This document shows, one piece after another, positions 1 to 7,740 of a stretch of 17,501 nt of DNA. The notes below the pieces were generated by a model. That model was not told the DNA's origin and ran no database searches. It saw nothing but the letters and a program-made list of their open reading frames with translations. The DNA lies in assembly GCA_023437485.1 (NCBI GenBank), contig JAEZGB010000051.1, forward strand, positions 1 to 17,501, written 5' to 3'. Source of the stretch: Bacteroidota bacterium. GTDB lineage: Bacteria > Bacteroidota > Bacteroidia > Flavobacteriales > Flavobacteriaceae. The translations under genes and the position numbers were made by a program. How positions within the stretch are numbered: the stretch's first letter is position 1; each line of letters opens with the position of its first letter.

Positions 1-1199
1 ATATAATCCCATGCACCCGAAACCGTAAGCGACCGGAAGAAGATCCACGCCACGACCGTCACCGCAAAGGTGATGATCATCTGTCCGAGTTCCTTGACCG
101 AGGGCAAAAGACGGTTTTCGGCGACGATATCGGTGTTGCGCCTGTTGAGTTTGAAGACCACCAACGGCAGGATATAAAGCGCATTGAGCGCACCCCAAAT
201 GATGAAGGTCCAGTTGGCACCGTGCCAGAATCCGCTCACGACAAAGATGATGATGGTATTGCGCACCTGCATCCACATGCCGCCCTTGCTGCCGCCAAGC
301 GGAATGTAAAGGTAATCGCGAAACCAGGTCGATAGTGAAATATGCCATCGGCGCCAGAACTCGGCGATGTCGCGCGAGAAATACGGATAGGCGAAATTCC
401 GCAGCAGTTCCACGCCAAAGAGCCTTGCGGTTCCCAAAGCGATGTTCGAATATCCCGAAAAGTCTCCGTAAATCTGGAAGGCAAAGAAAATTGCCCCCAC
501 GGCCAGTGATGAAGGCGTGATGGTGTCCTGTTTTTCAAAGACCTCATTGACCACCACGGCACAGTTGTCGGCCACAACAACCTTCATGAACAATCCCCAA
601 AGGATTTGGCGCAATCCGTCAACCGCACGCACCGGGTCAAAGACGCGCTGACGCTGAATTTGTGGTAAAAGGTGCGTGGCGCGCTCTATCGGACCGGCAA
701 CCAACAGCGGGAAGAAACTTACAAAAACCGAGTAGTCTACAATATTCCGTTCGGGCGGGATCCGTCCCTTGTAAATATCAATAACGTAGGAAAGCCCGTG
801 AAAGGTGTAAAATGAAATTCCCACCGGGAGAATGATGTCCAGCGTCGCAGGATCGGCCTGGAAACCAAAGCCCCGGACCAGCTCGGCAAATGATTCGACA
901 AAAAAATTGTAGTATTTGAAGACTCCAAGAAAACCCAGGTTAATGATGATACTGAGCCAGAACCAGAACTTTTTTTGGCCCTGCGACTTTGCATCGTGCA
1001 TGGCCAGACCGGTGGAATAATCCAGTACGGTGGAGAAAATCAGCAGGAAAAGAAACCGCCAGTCCCAGCAGGCGTAAAAAAAATAGCTGGCCACCAGGAG
1101 CAAAATGTTTTGCCATTTGACATTCCCACGCGCTGCAAACCAGTACAGGAAGAATACCAGCGGGAGGAAAAACATGAACTCAAAGGAGTTGAAAATCAT
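1..1199 (-). CDS. MBOAT family O-acyltransferase (AlgI-like), C-terminus cut by window edge
   Basis: Multi-pass membrane protein of the MBOAT/AlgI family, expected to pass an acyl group (usually acetyl) across the inner membrane for O-acylation of the exported polysaccharide. Translated directly from the minus strand, it begins MIFNSFEFMFFLPLVFFLYW. It carries DFSGYSNIALG (about residues 246-256), the FWRRWHISLSTWFRDYL block with conserved His286, and GFWHGANWTF with the family's near-invariant catalytic His326. These motifs and the many hydrophobic segments make the family call firm. About 399 residues are present; AlgI-like proteins are usually 460-500, so some 70-100 C-terminal residues lie outside the window. 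The ATG overlaps the TGA of the preceding GT4 gene by 4 bp (ATGA), which fixes the start and implies coupling. Such proteins often act with an SGNH/AlgX-type partner, possibly encoded further downstream. The acyl group and the sugar acceptor cannot be read from sequence. Confidence 0.93.
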   Translation of the reverse strand, partial: MIFNSFEFMFFLPLVFFLYWFAARGNVKWQNILLLVASYFFYACWDWRFLFLLIFSTVLDYSTGLAMHDAKSQGQKKFWFWLSIIINLGFLGVFKYYNFFVESFAELVRGFGFQADPATLDIILPVGISFYTFHGLSYVIDIYKGRIPPERNIVDYSVFVSFFPLLVAGPIERATHLLPQIQRQRVFDPVRAVDGLRQILWGLFMKVVVADNCAVVVNEVFEKQDTITPSSLAVGAIFFAFQIYGDFSGYSNIALGTARLFGVELLRNFAYPYFSRDIAEFWRRWHISLSTWFRDYLYIPLGGSKGGMWMQVRNTIIIFVVSGFWHGANWTFIIWGALNALYILPLVVFKLNRRNTDIVAENRLLPSVKELGQMIITFAVTVVAWIFFRSLTVSGAWDY

Positions 1200-2311
1200 T
1201 TTTTATTATCAATTACGAGTTTCTCCCACATCGCCATAACCGATGCCGGACTGAAACGTTTGACATTCTCAAAACCATTGTTTCCCATTACTTCGCGTAC
1301 TTGCCGATCATTGCAAAGCTTTATCAACGCGCATGCAAAGCCCTGGACATCATCGGGTTGCACAATGATCCCGTCCTGCTCGCTCATGATGCTGCGCGGG
1401 CCGGTCGGGCAATCAAAAGCCACGATGGGAAGTTTGTGTGACATGGCCTCCAGGAGTACCATCGGGAAGGTTTCATACCGGGAACTCATCGCGTAAATGG
1501 ATGACGAGGCCAGTACTTCATTGACATTGTCAATAGCGGCGTGCACGGTGATCGGGTTGCGGAAGCGGTGGCCGGCAATCTGGTCGCGAAGTTTGGCAGC
1601 GTCTTCCCCATTGCCGTAAATATCACAGCTCCAGCCCGATATGTTTTGGTCCGCAATGGCCCATGCCTTGATCAGGAGATCATACCCCTTTTGAAAAGAC
1701 AGCCTTCCCAATGAGATCACGCGGTTTTCCCTGGAACGGTTTAATTCAGGAACGGGATCAAAAAAGTTGGGGATGATGATGGCGTTGCTGCGTTTAAAGT
1801 GATCATACTCCCATTGATTCAGGTACACAACTTTGGTGTATCGGGACTCGGCCCACTTCCCAAGGCTGGAAATCAGGCGCATTTTGAGCTTCCTGAAACC
1901 GGTTAGGTGCTTACGGCCCAGTTCAAAACCGTAATACGAGGTGTGCAGTTCGTAAAAAGTCGGGATTTTGCCCGCGGCAAAAGGCGTGATAAACCTTGGC
2001 AGTGTTTGTGAAAGCACAAAAACCGCGTCAGGTGAATAATGGGCAATGGCCCTTTGAAGTTTCTTGAAATGCCCCGGCAGTAATTGCAAGTTGGCTTTTG
2101 AATAGAAAGTGCCGTCAGTATAAGGGATGGCCAAATCGTGCAGCACAACTTTTTGGCTCAGGTGAACAAAAGGCTTTAGCCCCTTTTGATTGGTAGTAAC
2201 CAAAACGGTTTCATGACCCAGGACATCAGCCCAGTAATTGAGCTTCTGGATCAGGATCTTCTCGGCCCCGCCGTGCAAGTAAACCTGATCGGTTACATAT
2301 AAAATCTTCAT
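1196..2311 (-). CDS. Glycosyltransferase family 4 (GT-B fold)
   Basis: Cytoplasmic retaining glycosyltransferase that probably adds one sugar to the lipid-linked repeat unit. The 371-residue protein starts MKILYVTDQVYLHGGAEK, the usual GT4 N-terminal donor/acceptor loop with GGAEK at 14-18. LGRLSFQKGYDLLIKAW (201-217) opens the second Rossmann domain. An E-x7-E signature is formed by Glu280 and Glu288 in YETFPMVLLEAM, followed by FDCPTGPRSIM (299-309), a pattern seen in HexNAc-transferring GT4 enzymes such as the PglH/PglJ group. An ATG four codons further upstream exists, but the 2311 start gives an exact ATGA overlap with the preceding gene, like most junctions here. The end overlaps the MBOAT start by 4 bp. 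Donor and linkage are unknown; UDP-HexNAc or a uronic acid nucleotide from the same locus are reasonable guesses. Confidence 0.93.
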   Translation of the reverse strand: MKILYVTDQVYLHGGAEKILIQKLNYWADVLGHETVLVTTNQKGLKPFVHLSQKVVLHDLAIPYTDGTFYSKANLQLLPGHFKKLQRAIAHYSPDAVFVLSQTLPRFITPFAAGKIPTFYELHTSYYGFELGRKHLTGFRKLKMRLISSLGKWAESRYTKVVYLNQWEYDHFKRSNAIIIPNFFDPVPELNRSRENRVISLGRLSFQKGYDLLIKAWAIADQNISGWSCDIYGNGEDAAKLRDQIAGHRFRNPITVHAAIDNVNEVLASSSIYAMSSRYETFPMVLLEAMSHKLPIVAFDCPTGPRSIMSEQDGIIVQPDDVQGFACALIKLCNDRQVREVMGNNGFENVKRFSPASVMAMWEKLVIDNKK

Positions 2312-3069
2312 CGGCCCAGCCATTTCTTGATTTTTTTGAGTCCGAGCAAATTGATCAGACCGTAAACGGTATCGGCGCCAAATACACTGATCAGCCTGCG
2401 TTTGGTATCGGCCAGTCGCGTTTGGCTCTTCGGCTTCCAGGACATGGCGAAATGATGGACCGTATAGGTATTTGGTGTTTTTGTGACGATTCCGGTGCCC
2501 TGGTTCTTGGCGCAGAAATAATCCTTGGGGAACATGATGAGCTTGTCCTCGGGATAAGGCAAAGTGCGCCCTTTTGGTTCCTCGACGATGGTGTAATGCG
2601 GCTTGATTTGCGCCATCATGATCCGCGGAAGCGTTTGCATGTCAAAACTACCGTCAGGTTGTTTGAAGACGCGATCCCTGTAATGGTCCAGGCAAAGCCC
2701 CACCCAGCGGCAGTTCTTTTGGGCACCAAAAATTCCGGCCTCGACAATTCCCTCGCCTTCCGAACCCACAAAATAAGGCAGGTGCAGCAAATCGTCAAAC
2801 GGTTTGACTACCTCCACATCGGTATCCATGTAGATTCCGCCATGATGGTAAACGGCGTACAGCCGAATCAGGTCAGCAGCAAAGGCGTACTTTTTGGCCT
2901 GGAATGCCTCGCGCACCCACTGGCTTTTTTCCAGCGGAAACCGCTTGAGGTCCCAATGCATGAACTCGTAGCCCGGCAATTTCTCGCGCCAGGAATCCAT
3001 GGTTTTTTGGATACTCTCAGGGAACGGGTCATCGCTAAGCCAGCAGTAATGTACTATTTTTGGAATCAT
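2308..3069 (-). CDS. Glycosyltransferase with DXD motif (GT32-like, capsular polysaccharide type)
   Basis: A 253-residue GT-A-type sugar transferase of the Gly_transf_sug/GT32 group (Och1/capsular transferase relatives). The N-terminus MIPKIVHYCWLSDDPFPES is characteristic of this group. The core FAADLIRLYAVYHHGGIYMD is followed by the metal-binding Asp82-Thr83-Asp84, which coordinates the divalent ion and nucleotide-sugar donor. A C-terminal AVHH-type segment (VHHFAMSWKPK) is also typical. There is no signal peptide or clear transmembrane segment, so it should work at the cytoplasmic face. It is joined to both neighbours by 4-bp ATGA overlaps. It probably extends the repeat unit alongside the GT4 enzyme. 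The sugar donor cannot be deduced. Confidence 0.92.
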   Translation of the reverse strand: MIPKIVHYCWLSDDPFPESIQKTMDSWREKLPGYEFMHWDLKRFPLEKSQWVREAFQAKKYAFAADLIRLYAVYHHGGIYMDTDVEVVKPFDDLLHLPYFVGSEGEGIVEAGIFGAQKNCRWVGLCLDHYRDRVFKQPDGSFDMQTLPRIMMAQIKPHYTIVEEPKGRTLPYPEDKLIMFPKDYFCAKNQGTGIVTKTPNTYTVHHFAMSWKPKSQTRLADTKRRLISVFGADTVYGLINLLGLKKIKKWLGR

Positions 3070-4055
3070 AGGCCTTGGTCAGCGGCAATAAACGCCCTGC
3101 ATTTTTCCTTCATCGGCTCGGCCAGCGCATGGTGCTTTCCGAGGTTCCGGACTTTGGTATCGCGGCCAATCTTGCCTTCGAGCGCAAAATTAGCGGTGTA
3201 ATTTCCTGTCTTGGCGTCGATGTCGATGCGGTTAAAGAGCTCGAGAATGCCGTCAAATCGGCACGAATCAACAAACGAATCAAAACCGTTGACAAAGATC
3301 ACCGGCGTACCCATCGCCAGGCACGGCAGCGCGCAGTGGATGCGTGAGGTGATCACGAGTTTGGCCTTGGCGTACTTGTGCAAAAGGTCTTCGGCCATCG
3401 CGAATTTCTCGGCATCGGTGTATTTTCCGGCCGGTGGTTCCTGGTTGACGTAAATCGCCGATTTGAGCAGGTCTTCGTCAATAAAGCGCTTCAGGTGTTT
3501 CTTCTTGTCGCCCAGGCGGAAGATCTTGCCGTTCTGGATGCTGCGCAAAAAACGCTTGTAATTGTAGGTGACTTTTTCCCACGAAGGATAGCTGTAAAGC
3601 GGATCGACGATGTAGATGTCATCACCGCGAAGCGAATCGTCCACTTTATAAGTATCCAAAGTCAGGGTCAAACAGCCCGTAAAATAGGCGTCGATGCCCT
3701 TAGCCTTGAGCGTATCGGCCGAGAACTGATCGCGGCAGCCAATGGGCTGGTGCTTCTTGAGATAGGCGATTCCCTTTTCGCTGAGCATGTACGGCGCGGC
3801 GGTGTTGTTGATGTGGAACGACACGAACAGCGGATCGATGTCGTCCGAGGGCACCCAATTGTGGATGTTGTGCGTGAACCAGCCGTTCATGATTACCTTG
3901 GTGGGGCCGCCCTTGTAGGCGCCAAGTTCTTCGCGGTTTATGAATTCATCAACCCGTGGCAAATACTGTTTGGCGGCAAGGCTCTGAATGTTGTCGCCCA
4001 CGTTAAAGAACTTCGCGTTCTCCTCGTATGTTAAAAGTCCGTATTTCATAATCAT
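3066..4055 (-). CDS. Polysaccharide pyruvyl transferase family protein
   Basis: A 329-residue member of the polysaccharide pyruvyl transferase family (CsaB/WcaK/ExoV relatives), which usually moves the enolpyruvyl group of phosphoenolpyruvate onto a sugar as a ketal, adding negative charge. Visible marks are FNVGDNIQSLAAKQYLP (17-33, the family's N-x-GD-x2-Q loop), IGCRDQFSADTLKAKGI (105-121, the 'RD..S...L...G' segment) and LVITSRIHCALPCLAMGTPV (233-252), the conserved S/T-R-x-H donor-site block. The start at 4055 is an ATG sharing ATGA with the preceding stop; a second ATG two codons in is possible. It is overlapped on the other side by the GT32-like gene. Some family members act on other acceptors, so pyruvylation of this polymer is an inference from the neighbourhood. 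Confidence 0.92.
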   Translation of the reverse strand: MIMKYGLLTYEENAKFFNVGDNIQSLAAKQYLPRVDEFINREELGAYKGGPTKVIMNGWFTHNIHNWVPSDDIDPLFVSFHINNTAAPYMLSEKGIAYLKKHQPIGCRDQFSADTLKAKGIDAYFTGCLTLTLDTYKVDDSLRGDDIYIVDPLYSYPSWEKVTYNYKRFLRSIQNGKIFRLGDKKKHLKRFIDEDLLKSAIYVNQEPPAGKYTDAEKFAMAEDLLHKYAKAKLVITSRIHCALPCLAMGTPVIFVNGFDSFVDSCRFDGILELFNRIDIDAKTGNYTANFALEGKIGRDTKVRNLGKHHALAEPMKEKCRAFIAADQGL

Positions 4056-5332
4056 ATCGCGCGGCGGATCTTGAGGTAGGCACCGAAGAGTTTCGGGTAC
4101 CGGTTGATCAGCACGTGTTTAAATTTTTGCATCCCCGAGGGGACGATGAGGCCCGCCTTTTCGCCTTGTGCGATCAGCGTGAGTATATTTTGTACCGATG
4201 CGTTTTCATCGGCAGCATTTTCAAAAATAAAGGGCTTTGCGCCACTTTTGGCTTTCTGTAGCATTTCAGACCAAAAGAACTGCGTGCCGCGGCTCTTGAA
4301 TCCTTTGCCGATGGCCTTCTCAATCTTCGCATATACCGACGCATCGGCCTGAAACCCGAAGCGGCGTGGGTCGCTGCCCGTTAGGATAATTCCAAAAATC
4401 GTCCGCAGGCACTTCTCGCAAACCGAGCAATTGAGACCGTCCTTGACATCTGAATAACAAACGCGCACCGTTACATCTGTACTCAAATCGTTCGCCGATT
4501 TGACAATAAGGTCCACCTTGTCCTGGCGCATCAGCTCAAAACCGTCGTGCACGACCTGGATTCCCGCCCATTTTATGCGGTTGTCAATTTCGGGCATAGA
4601 ACCCCACGGATTGAACTCCATGTGCGATGACCGCGTCGAGGCAATCGAAATAGTATCGTACTTTTTGGCAAACGAGAGCGGCGCGGTAAGCCCGATAAGC
4701 GCCAGCCCGTGCTGGATGTTGCCCCACCAGGCGAGGCTCTCGAGCAATTGATCTACTTTATAAGTGTGAAAAGTATGTAGATTGGACGCAATGGTATGTT
4801 TGGAATTTGGCCTTAGGACCGGTTCCGATTGATTGAACCGAACCACGTTGTCCCATTGTTTTTGATCGTCAAGGGCGATATCGGCGCCGTGGACGGTGAT
4901 TAGCGCGGGCATTTGGTCATAAAGCCTGAAAAAAGTCGCAAAGGCATCGACACCGCCGCTAAACAACATGGCAGGTGTTCCATTCTCAATTGTGTGACAG
5001 GCAATTTCGCCAACGCGAATCTCCGACTTTATAGTTTTAATTTGCGGATAATGGATTTCCCATTCGCTGCGAATCACTGACAGTGCATCGAGAAAATCGC
5101 GGTCAATGGCCGGGACTGAAATGTCAAAACCCGAAAACCACGCGATTGGCGCCACATTGGCCAACAGCGGAATGTAAGCGATGCCTGCGGGCACATTGCT
5201 GATATCACAATCATATTTGACGTGAAAAAGCTCATTTTCCCTGAAGTATGGTGCGGCTGAACCTGAAAAGGAATAATCGTAGTGGATTGATTTCCCTGAG
5301 TCACCTAACCGGATGCCCCTGATTTCAAACAT
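4052..5332 (-). CDS. QueC-like PP-loop ATPase with four-cysteine zinc motif, function unknown
   Basis: The protein is 426 residues and I do not recognise it as a named family. Residues 122-131 read MLFSGGVDAF, a PP-loop (SGGxDS-type) of the adenine-nucleotide alpha-hydrolase superfamily that adenylates carboxylates or similar groups; the final Ser of the motif is Ala. Near the C-terminus, Cys292 and then Cys302-x2-Cys305-x2-Cys308 followed by Leu-Arg resemble the zinc-binding tail of QueC (7-cyano-7-deazaguanine synthase). An N-terminal region of about 115 residues and a C-terminal region of about 110 residues are extra relative to QueC, which is about 220-240 residues. There is no signal peptide or transmembrane segment. 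The start chosen (ATG 5332, MFEIRGIRLGD) overlaps the preceding stop by 8 bp. An in-frame start at 5395 would overlap wzx by 71 bp and add sequence that looks like read-through of another frame. It sits between wzx and the pyruvyl transferase gene. A role in ATP-dependent modification of a sugar or sugar nucleotide is an inference. Confidence 0.85.
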   Translation of the reverse strand: MFEIRGIRLGDSGKSIHYDYSFSGSAAPYFRENELFHVKYDCDISNVPAGIAYIPLLANVAPIAWFSGFDISVPAIDRDFLDALSVIRSEWEIHYPQIKTIKSEIRVGEIACHTIENGTPAMLFSGGVDAFATFFRLYDQMPALITVHGADIALDDQKQWDNVVRFNQSEPVLRPNSKHTIASNLHTFHTYKVDQLLESLAWWGNIQHGLALIGLTAPLSFAKKYDTISIASTRSSHMEFNPWGSMPEIDNRIKWAGIQVVHDGFELMRQDKVDLIVKSANDLSTDVTVRVCYSDVKDGLNCSVCEKCLRTIFGIILTGSDPRRFGFQADASVYAKIEKAIGKGFKSRGTQFFWSEMLQKAKSGAKPFIFENAADENASVQNILTLIAQGEKAGLIVPSGMQKFKHVLINRYPKLFGAYLKIRRAI

Positions 5333-5852
5333 TCCTTTTGCTAAATTTGGGTACCGAGGACCTGAACATGTCAGCCTCTGTTTTGTTGACGCCAAATTTA
5401 AGCATTACCAAGATATAAATGACCGAATACAGGGCTATTTTTGCCGCAAGGTTGAGCCAGCCCTCTCCCGGAAGTTTGTCAATCAACCATCCAAAGGCAA
5501 GTACGGCAAGGAATGACGGCAAAAGCCCGCGCGATAATTCCAGTAAAAATCGGGGAATATTAAGGCCGATCACGCGCTGATAATAAACATTCATGATGAT
5601 CTGGCTCACCAGCCATCCGCCGGTTGAACCTATCGTAAGCCCCACAAGCCCGAAATCGTCTATCAGGTAAGTTCCCACCACGGTTCCGAAGACAATCAGC
5701 AGGATATAAACCACCGCCTTGAATGCAAATTTGCTGCGCGCCTCGAGGATCGAATTCGCAAAAGCCTGCACCAGCGGAAGCGTATAGGCCACCATGATGA
5801 TCATCGCGATTGCCCAGGCTTCAATGTAGGTTTTCTTTACCCAAAGCACCAC
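5325..5852 (-). CDS. wzx: Wzx O-unit flippase, C-terminal fragment (after frameshift)
   Basis: The 175-residue open frame begins at a GTG within VVLWVKKTYIEAW, which is the middle of a MOP/PST-family flippase rather than a natural N-terminus. It contributes the last four or so membrane segments, for example AMIIMVAYTLPLVQAFANSI and VVYILLIVFGTVVGTYLI. The motif just upstream in this frame reads FGQQFVVLWV, matching the 'F.FG..F..LWVG..Y' region that follows the TM10 area in Wzx proteins. It overlaps the N-terminal fragment by 16 bp. Together the two fragments give one flippase of roughly 500 residues. Whether this piece is translated on its own is doubtful. The gene end overlaps the PP-loop gene start by 8 bp. 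Confidence 0.85.
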   Translation of the reverse strand: MVLWVKKTYIEAWAIAMIIMVAYTLPLVQAFANSILEARSKFAFKAVVYILLIVFGTVVGTYLIDDFGLVGLTIGSTGGWLVSQIIMNVYYQRVIGLNIPRFLLELSRGLLPSFLAVLAFGWLIDKLPGEGWLNLAAKIALYSVIYILVMLKFGVNKTEADMFRSSVPKFSKRNV

Positions 5853-6835
5853 GAATTGCTGGCCAAAAGGAAAAACCCGCCCAGGATCATCAGCAGGACC
5901 AAAAACGAAATGCGCCCTATCCTGATCATCATTGATGTTAGCTCCTCACCTGTCGCATTCTGTACGGTCATTTTGGTGGCACGCGGCAGGAACACGCCGG
6001 AAACTGCCGTCGAAAACGCGCCGTAATACGTCCCCAGCATGATCCCGACTCCGTAAATTGCCACAGCCGTCGTCCCCGAAACCGATCCTAAAATGACCTG
6101 TCCGGCTTTCCACTGGAACTGCCCCACCATCGCAAATACAAAAATCCACACCGAATAAGAGAAAATGGTCCGGACCATCGCAACGTCAAAATTGTGCAGC
6201 CTGATCCTGACATGGATGCGCCGAAGCACGTAATATCCATTGAGCGCGATAACCAGGATGTTCATGGCCGTATCGAGGATTACAAGGCCGATGGCGTCGC
6301 CTCCCAATAGCAACAACCCGACGACCATAGCCGATCTTACCACATACTTGACAATATTGAGCGCCCGGGGCCAAACGAAATGCTCATAACCCGAACAAAC
6401 GGCGGCAAATGCGCCACCCGGCAAGGTGAGTGCGAGGTTAAAGATCAAAATCGAGAACATGATCTTGGCCTTATACATCTCGGCATCGGTCAAAGACTTG
6501 TCAAAGGCTAGATCAAGATTGAAGTACATAACCACACCCACCAATACCACCAATGCCGATATGGCCGCATAGATGATCATGGTCACCGCCAGGAAATTTT
6601 CCTCGCCCCTGCGATCTCCCTGCGCGCGGTACTTGGCTACAAACCGCACAATGGTATTGTTGAGGCCAAAATCCATAATACTGATGTACCCAATGACCGA
6701 ACCGATGAGCGTATAAAGCCCGTACTCGGAGTCGCCGAGCATCCGGATCATGAATGGAGTGAGCACAATACCCACCAAATTGGTAAGCAAAATGCTGACA
6801 TAGGACAAAGCAGCGCCCTTTTTAAGCTGGCTCAT
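5837..6835 (-). CDS. wzx: Wzx O-unit flippase, N-terminal fragment (before frameshift)
   Basis: This 332-residue frame encodes the first two thirds of a polysaccharide flippase of the MOP superfamily (PST/Wzx), which moves undecaprenyl-PP-linked repeat units to the periplasmic face. It starts MSQLKKGAALSYVSILLTNL and continues through LTPFMIRMLGDSEYGLYTLI and IMDFGLNNTIVRFVAKYRA, all typical of the family's first helices, with about ten membrane segments in all. The frame then goes off into ASNSWCFG and stops at 5837, while the proper continuation is open in another frame from about 5865 downward. The ATG overlaps the TGA of the preceding membrane gene by 1 bp. Unless the shift is a sequencing error, the product lacks about the last third and is probably inactive. 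Confidence 0.9.
   Translation of the reverse strand: MSQLKKGAALSYVSILLTNLVGIVLTPFMIRMLGDSEYGLYTLIGSVIGYISIMDFGLNNTIVRFVAKYRAQGDRRGEENFLAVTMIIYAAISALVVLVGVVMYFNLDLAFDKSLTDAEMYKAKIMFSILIFNLALTLPGGAFAAVCSGYEHFVWPRALNIVKYVVRSAMVVGLLLLGGDAIGLVILDTAMNILVIALNGYYVLRRIHVRIRLHNFDVAMVRTIFSYSVWIFVFAMVGQFQWKAGQVILGSVSGTTAVAIYGVGIMLGTYYGAFSTAVSGVFLPRATKMTVQNATGEELTSMMIRIGRISFLVLLMILGGFFLLASNSWCFG
5861..5876 (-). other. Frameshift site in wzx (one base missing in a T run)
   Basis: Read on the minus strand, this stretch has five T, two C, four T, then GGCC. Adding a single T to either run restores one open frame across wzx, giving GFFLFGQQFVVLWV in the join, as expected for the family. The position inside homopolymers fits either a read error or slippage mutation. 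Confidence 0.8.
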
Positions 6836-7740
6836 CAGAATATCATTTCAAAAATCCGAAGGAACGGAAGCTTGAACAATGGAATAGCCATGAACAGAAA
6901 GAGGTAGAACAAGCTGTAAACGGTGGGCTTTCCTTTGTGAAACGATTGGATAAAGGCGGCGCAGGCCAAAAACGTGGCAAAGCCGGGAACAGTCGCAATA
7001 GGATACGTGGTCACAATAAAGGCCAGCAGGAACAATTCCCTTTGACGGTTAAGCCACGATCCCCGTGGCGCCAGGTAAGTGATGGCGATCATTCCTTCAA
7101 TAAAGATAGTCCAATAGGCCAGGAACAGCGCCGAGGGCTTGAGCATGGGGTTGGAAAGAACGCTCACCTGCATTGAAGGATCAGTGGTAGACAAGAGCTG
7201 CATGAAACTTTGGTAGCCGCCGTACAGTTCGGTAGTGCCGATTCCCGTAAGCACGCTGGTCATCCCGTGGAACCGCTCGTCAGTAAGGCATGTAAATTCA
7301 AAAAAGGAGCCGTCAAGGAACTCGGGCGCCAGAAATTTTCCGATGGTGGCATACAAAAAACAAAACCCGATAACCCACCGTGAGAGTTTGCGCAAAAGTT
7401 TTGGCCAGTCTTCACCGGCACGGCGCGCGAACAACGCAATGGTAACGGCCATGACCAGGAAGGCAAAGTTATACTTGTGGTTGGGCAAGTATTGCTGAAG
7501 CCCCAAAATCAGGTAAAAAAGTACAAAGACCAGCGAAATTCCCAGCCAGTAATACGGGCTGAACAAGATGCGCCGAACCAGTATTCCCGGCACCACCAAA
7601 AGCGGTACCACCATGTTGGGCCATGGGATGTCGTTTACAAAAAGCAGTAGCATGACCAGCACCATTTTCAGGCTGATCTCCAGATAGAGCTCGCGGTCCC
7701 CAAAAAAACGCTCGAGCCTGGCAGCGTAGTCCTTTATCAT
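6835..7740 (-). CDS. Multi-pass membrane protein, DoxX/HTTM-like, function unknown
   Basis: The protein is 301 residues with about seven or eight hydrophobic segments (roughly 23-36, 41-60, 64-81, 91-104, 122-136, 203-223, 235-265 and 275-297). The segment FLYATIGKFLAPEFLDGSFF (128-147), and a later Glu in FIEGMIAITYLAP, resemble the K-F/H-x2-F..G pattern and membrane Glu of DoxX/MauE/HTTM-type proteins; this is a by-eye similarity only. The segment between the fifth and sixth helices (about 148-202) is polar enough to be a loop. Its ATG shares ATGA with the preceding 160-residue gene, and its stop overlaps the wzx ATG, so all three are probably made together. It could conceivably fill the missing Wzy polymerase slot, but it is short for one and I see no Wzy-specific mark. 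Confidence 0.85.
   Translation of the reverse strand: MIKDYAARLERFFGDRELYLEISLKMVLVMLLLFVNDIPWPNMVVPLLVVPGILVRRILFSPYYWLGISLVFVLFYLILGLQQYLPNHKYNFAFLVMAVTIALFARRAGEDWPKLLRKLSRWVIGFCFLYATIGKFLAPEFLDGSFFEFTCLTDERFHGMTSVLTGIGTTELYGGYQSFMQLLSTTDPSMQVSVLSNPMLKPSALFLAYWTIFIEGMIAITYLAPRGSWLNRQRELFLLAFIVTTYPIATVPGFATFLACAAFIQSFHKGKPTVYSLFYLFLFMAIPLFKLPFLRIFEMIF

Noticed and set aside
975..1496. Plus-strand open frame of about 173 codons
   Set aside because: It spans the MBOAT/GT4 junction in antisense; both of those genes are well supported and the translated product has no family features.
2422..4034. Long plus-strand open frames (about 260 and 218 codons) opposite the GT32-like and pyruvyl transferase genes
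   Set aside because: They are antisense to genes with clear family motifs, have no recognisable domains, and simply reflect the codon bias of the minus-strand genes.
4052..5395. Upstream start for the PP-loop gene at 5395
   Set aside because: It would overlap wzx by 71 bp and the extra 21 residues look like off-frame translation; ATG 5332 gives a short overlap like its neighbours.
6835..7740. Calling the 301-residue membrane protein Wzy polymerase
   Set aside because: It is shorter than usual, lacks an obvious large periplasmic loop of the Wzy type, and has a DoxX/HTTM-like segment instead; the evidence is too thin.
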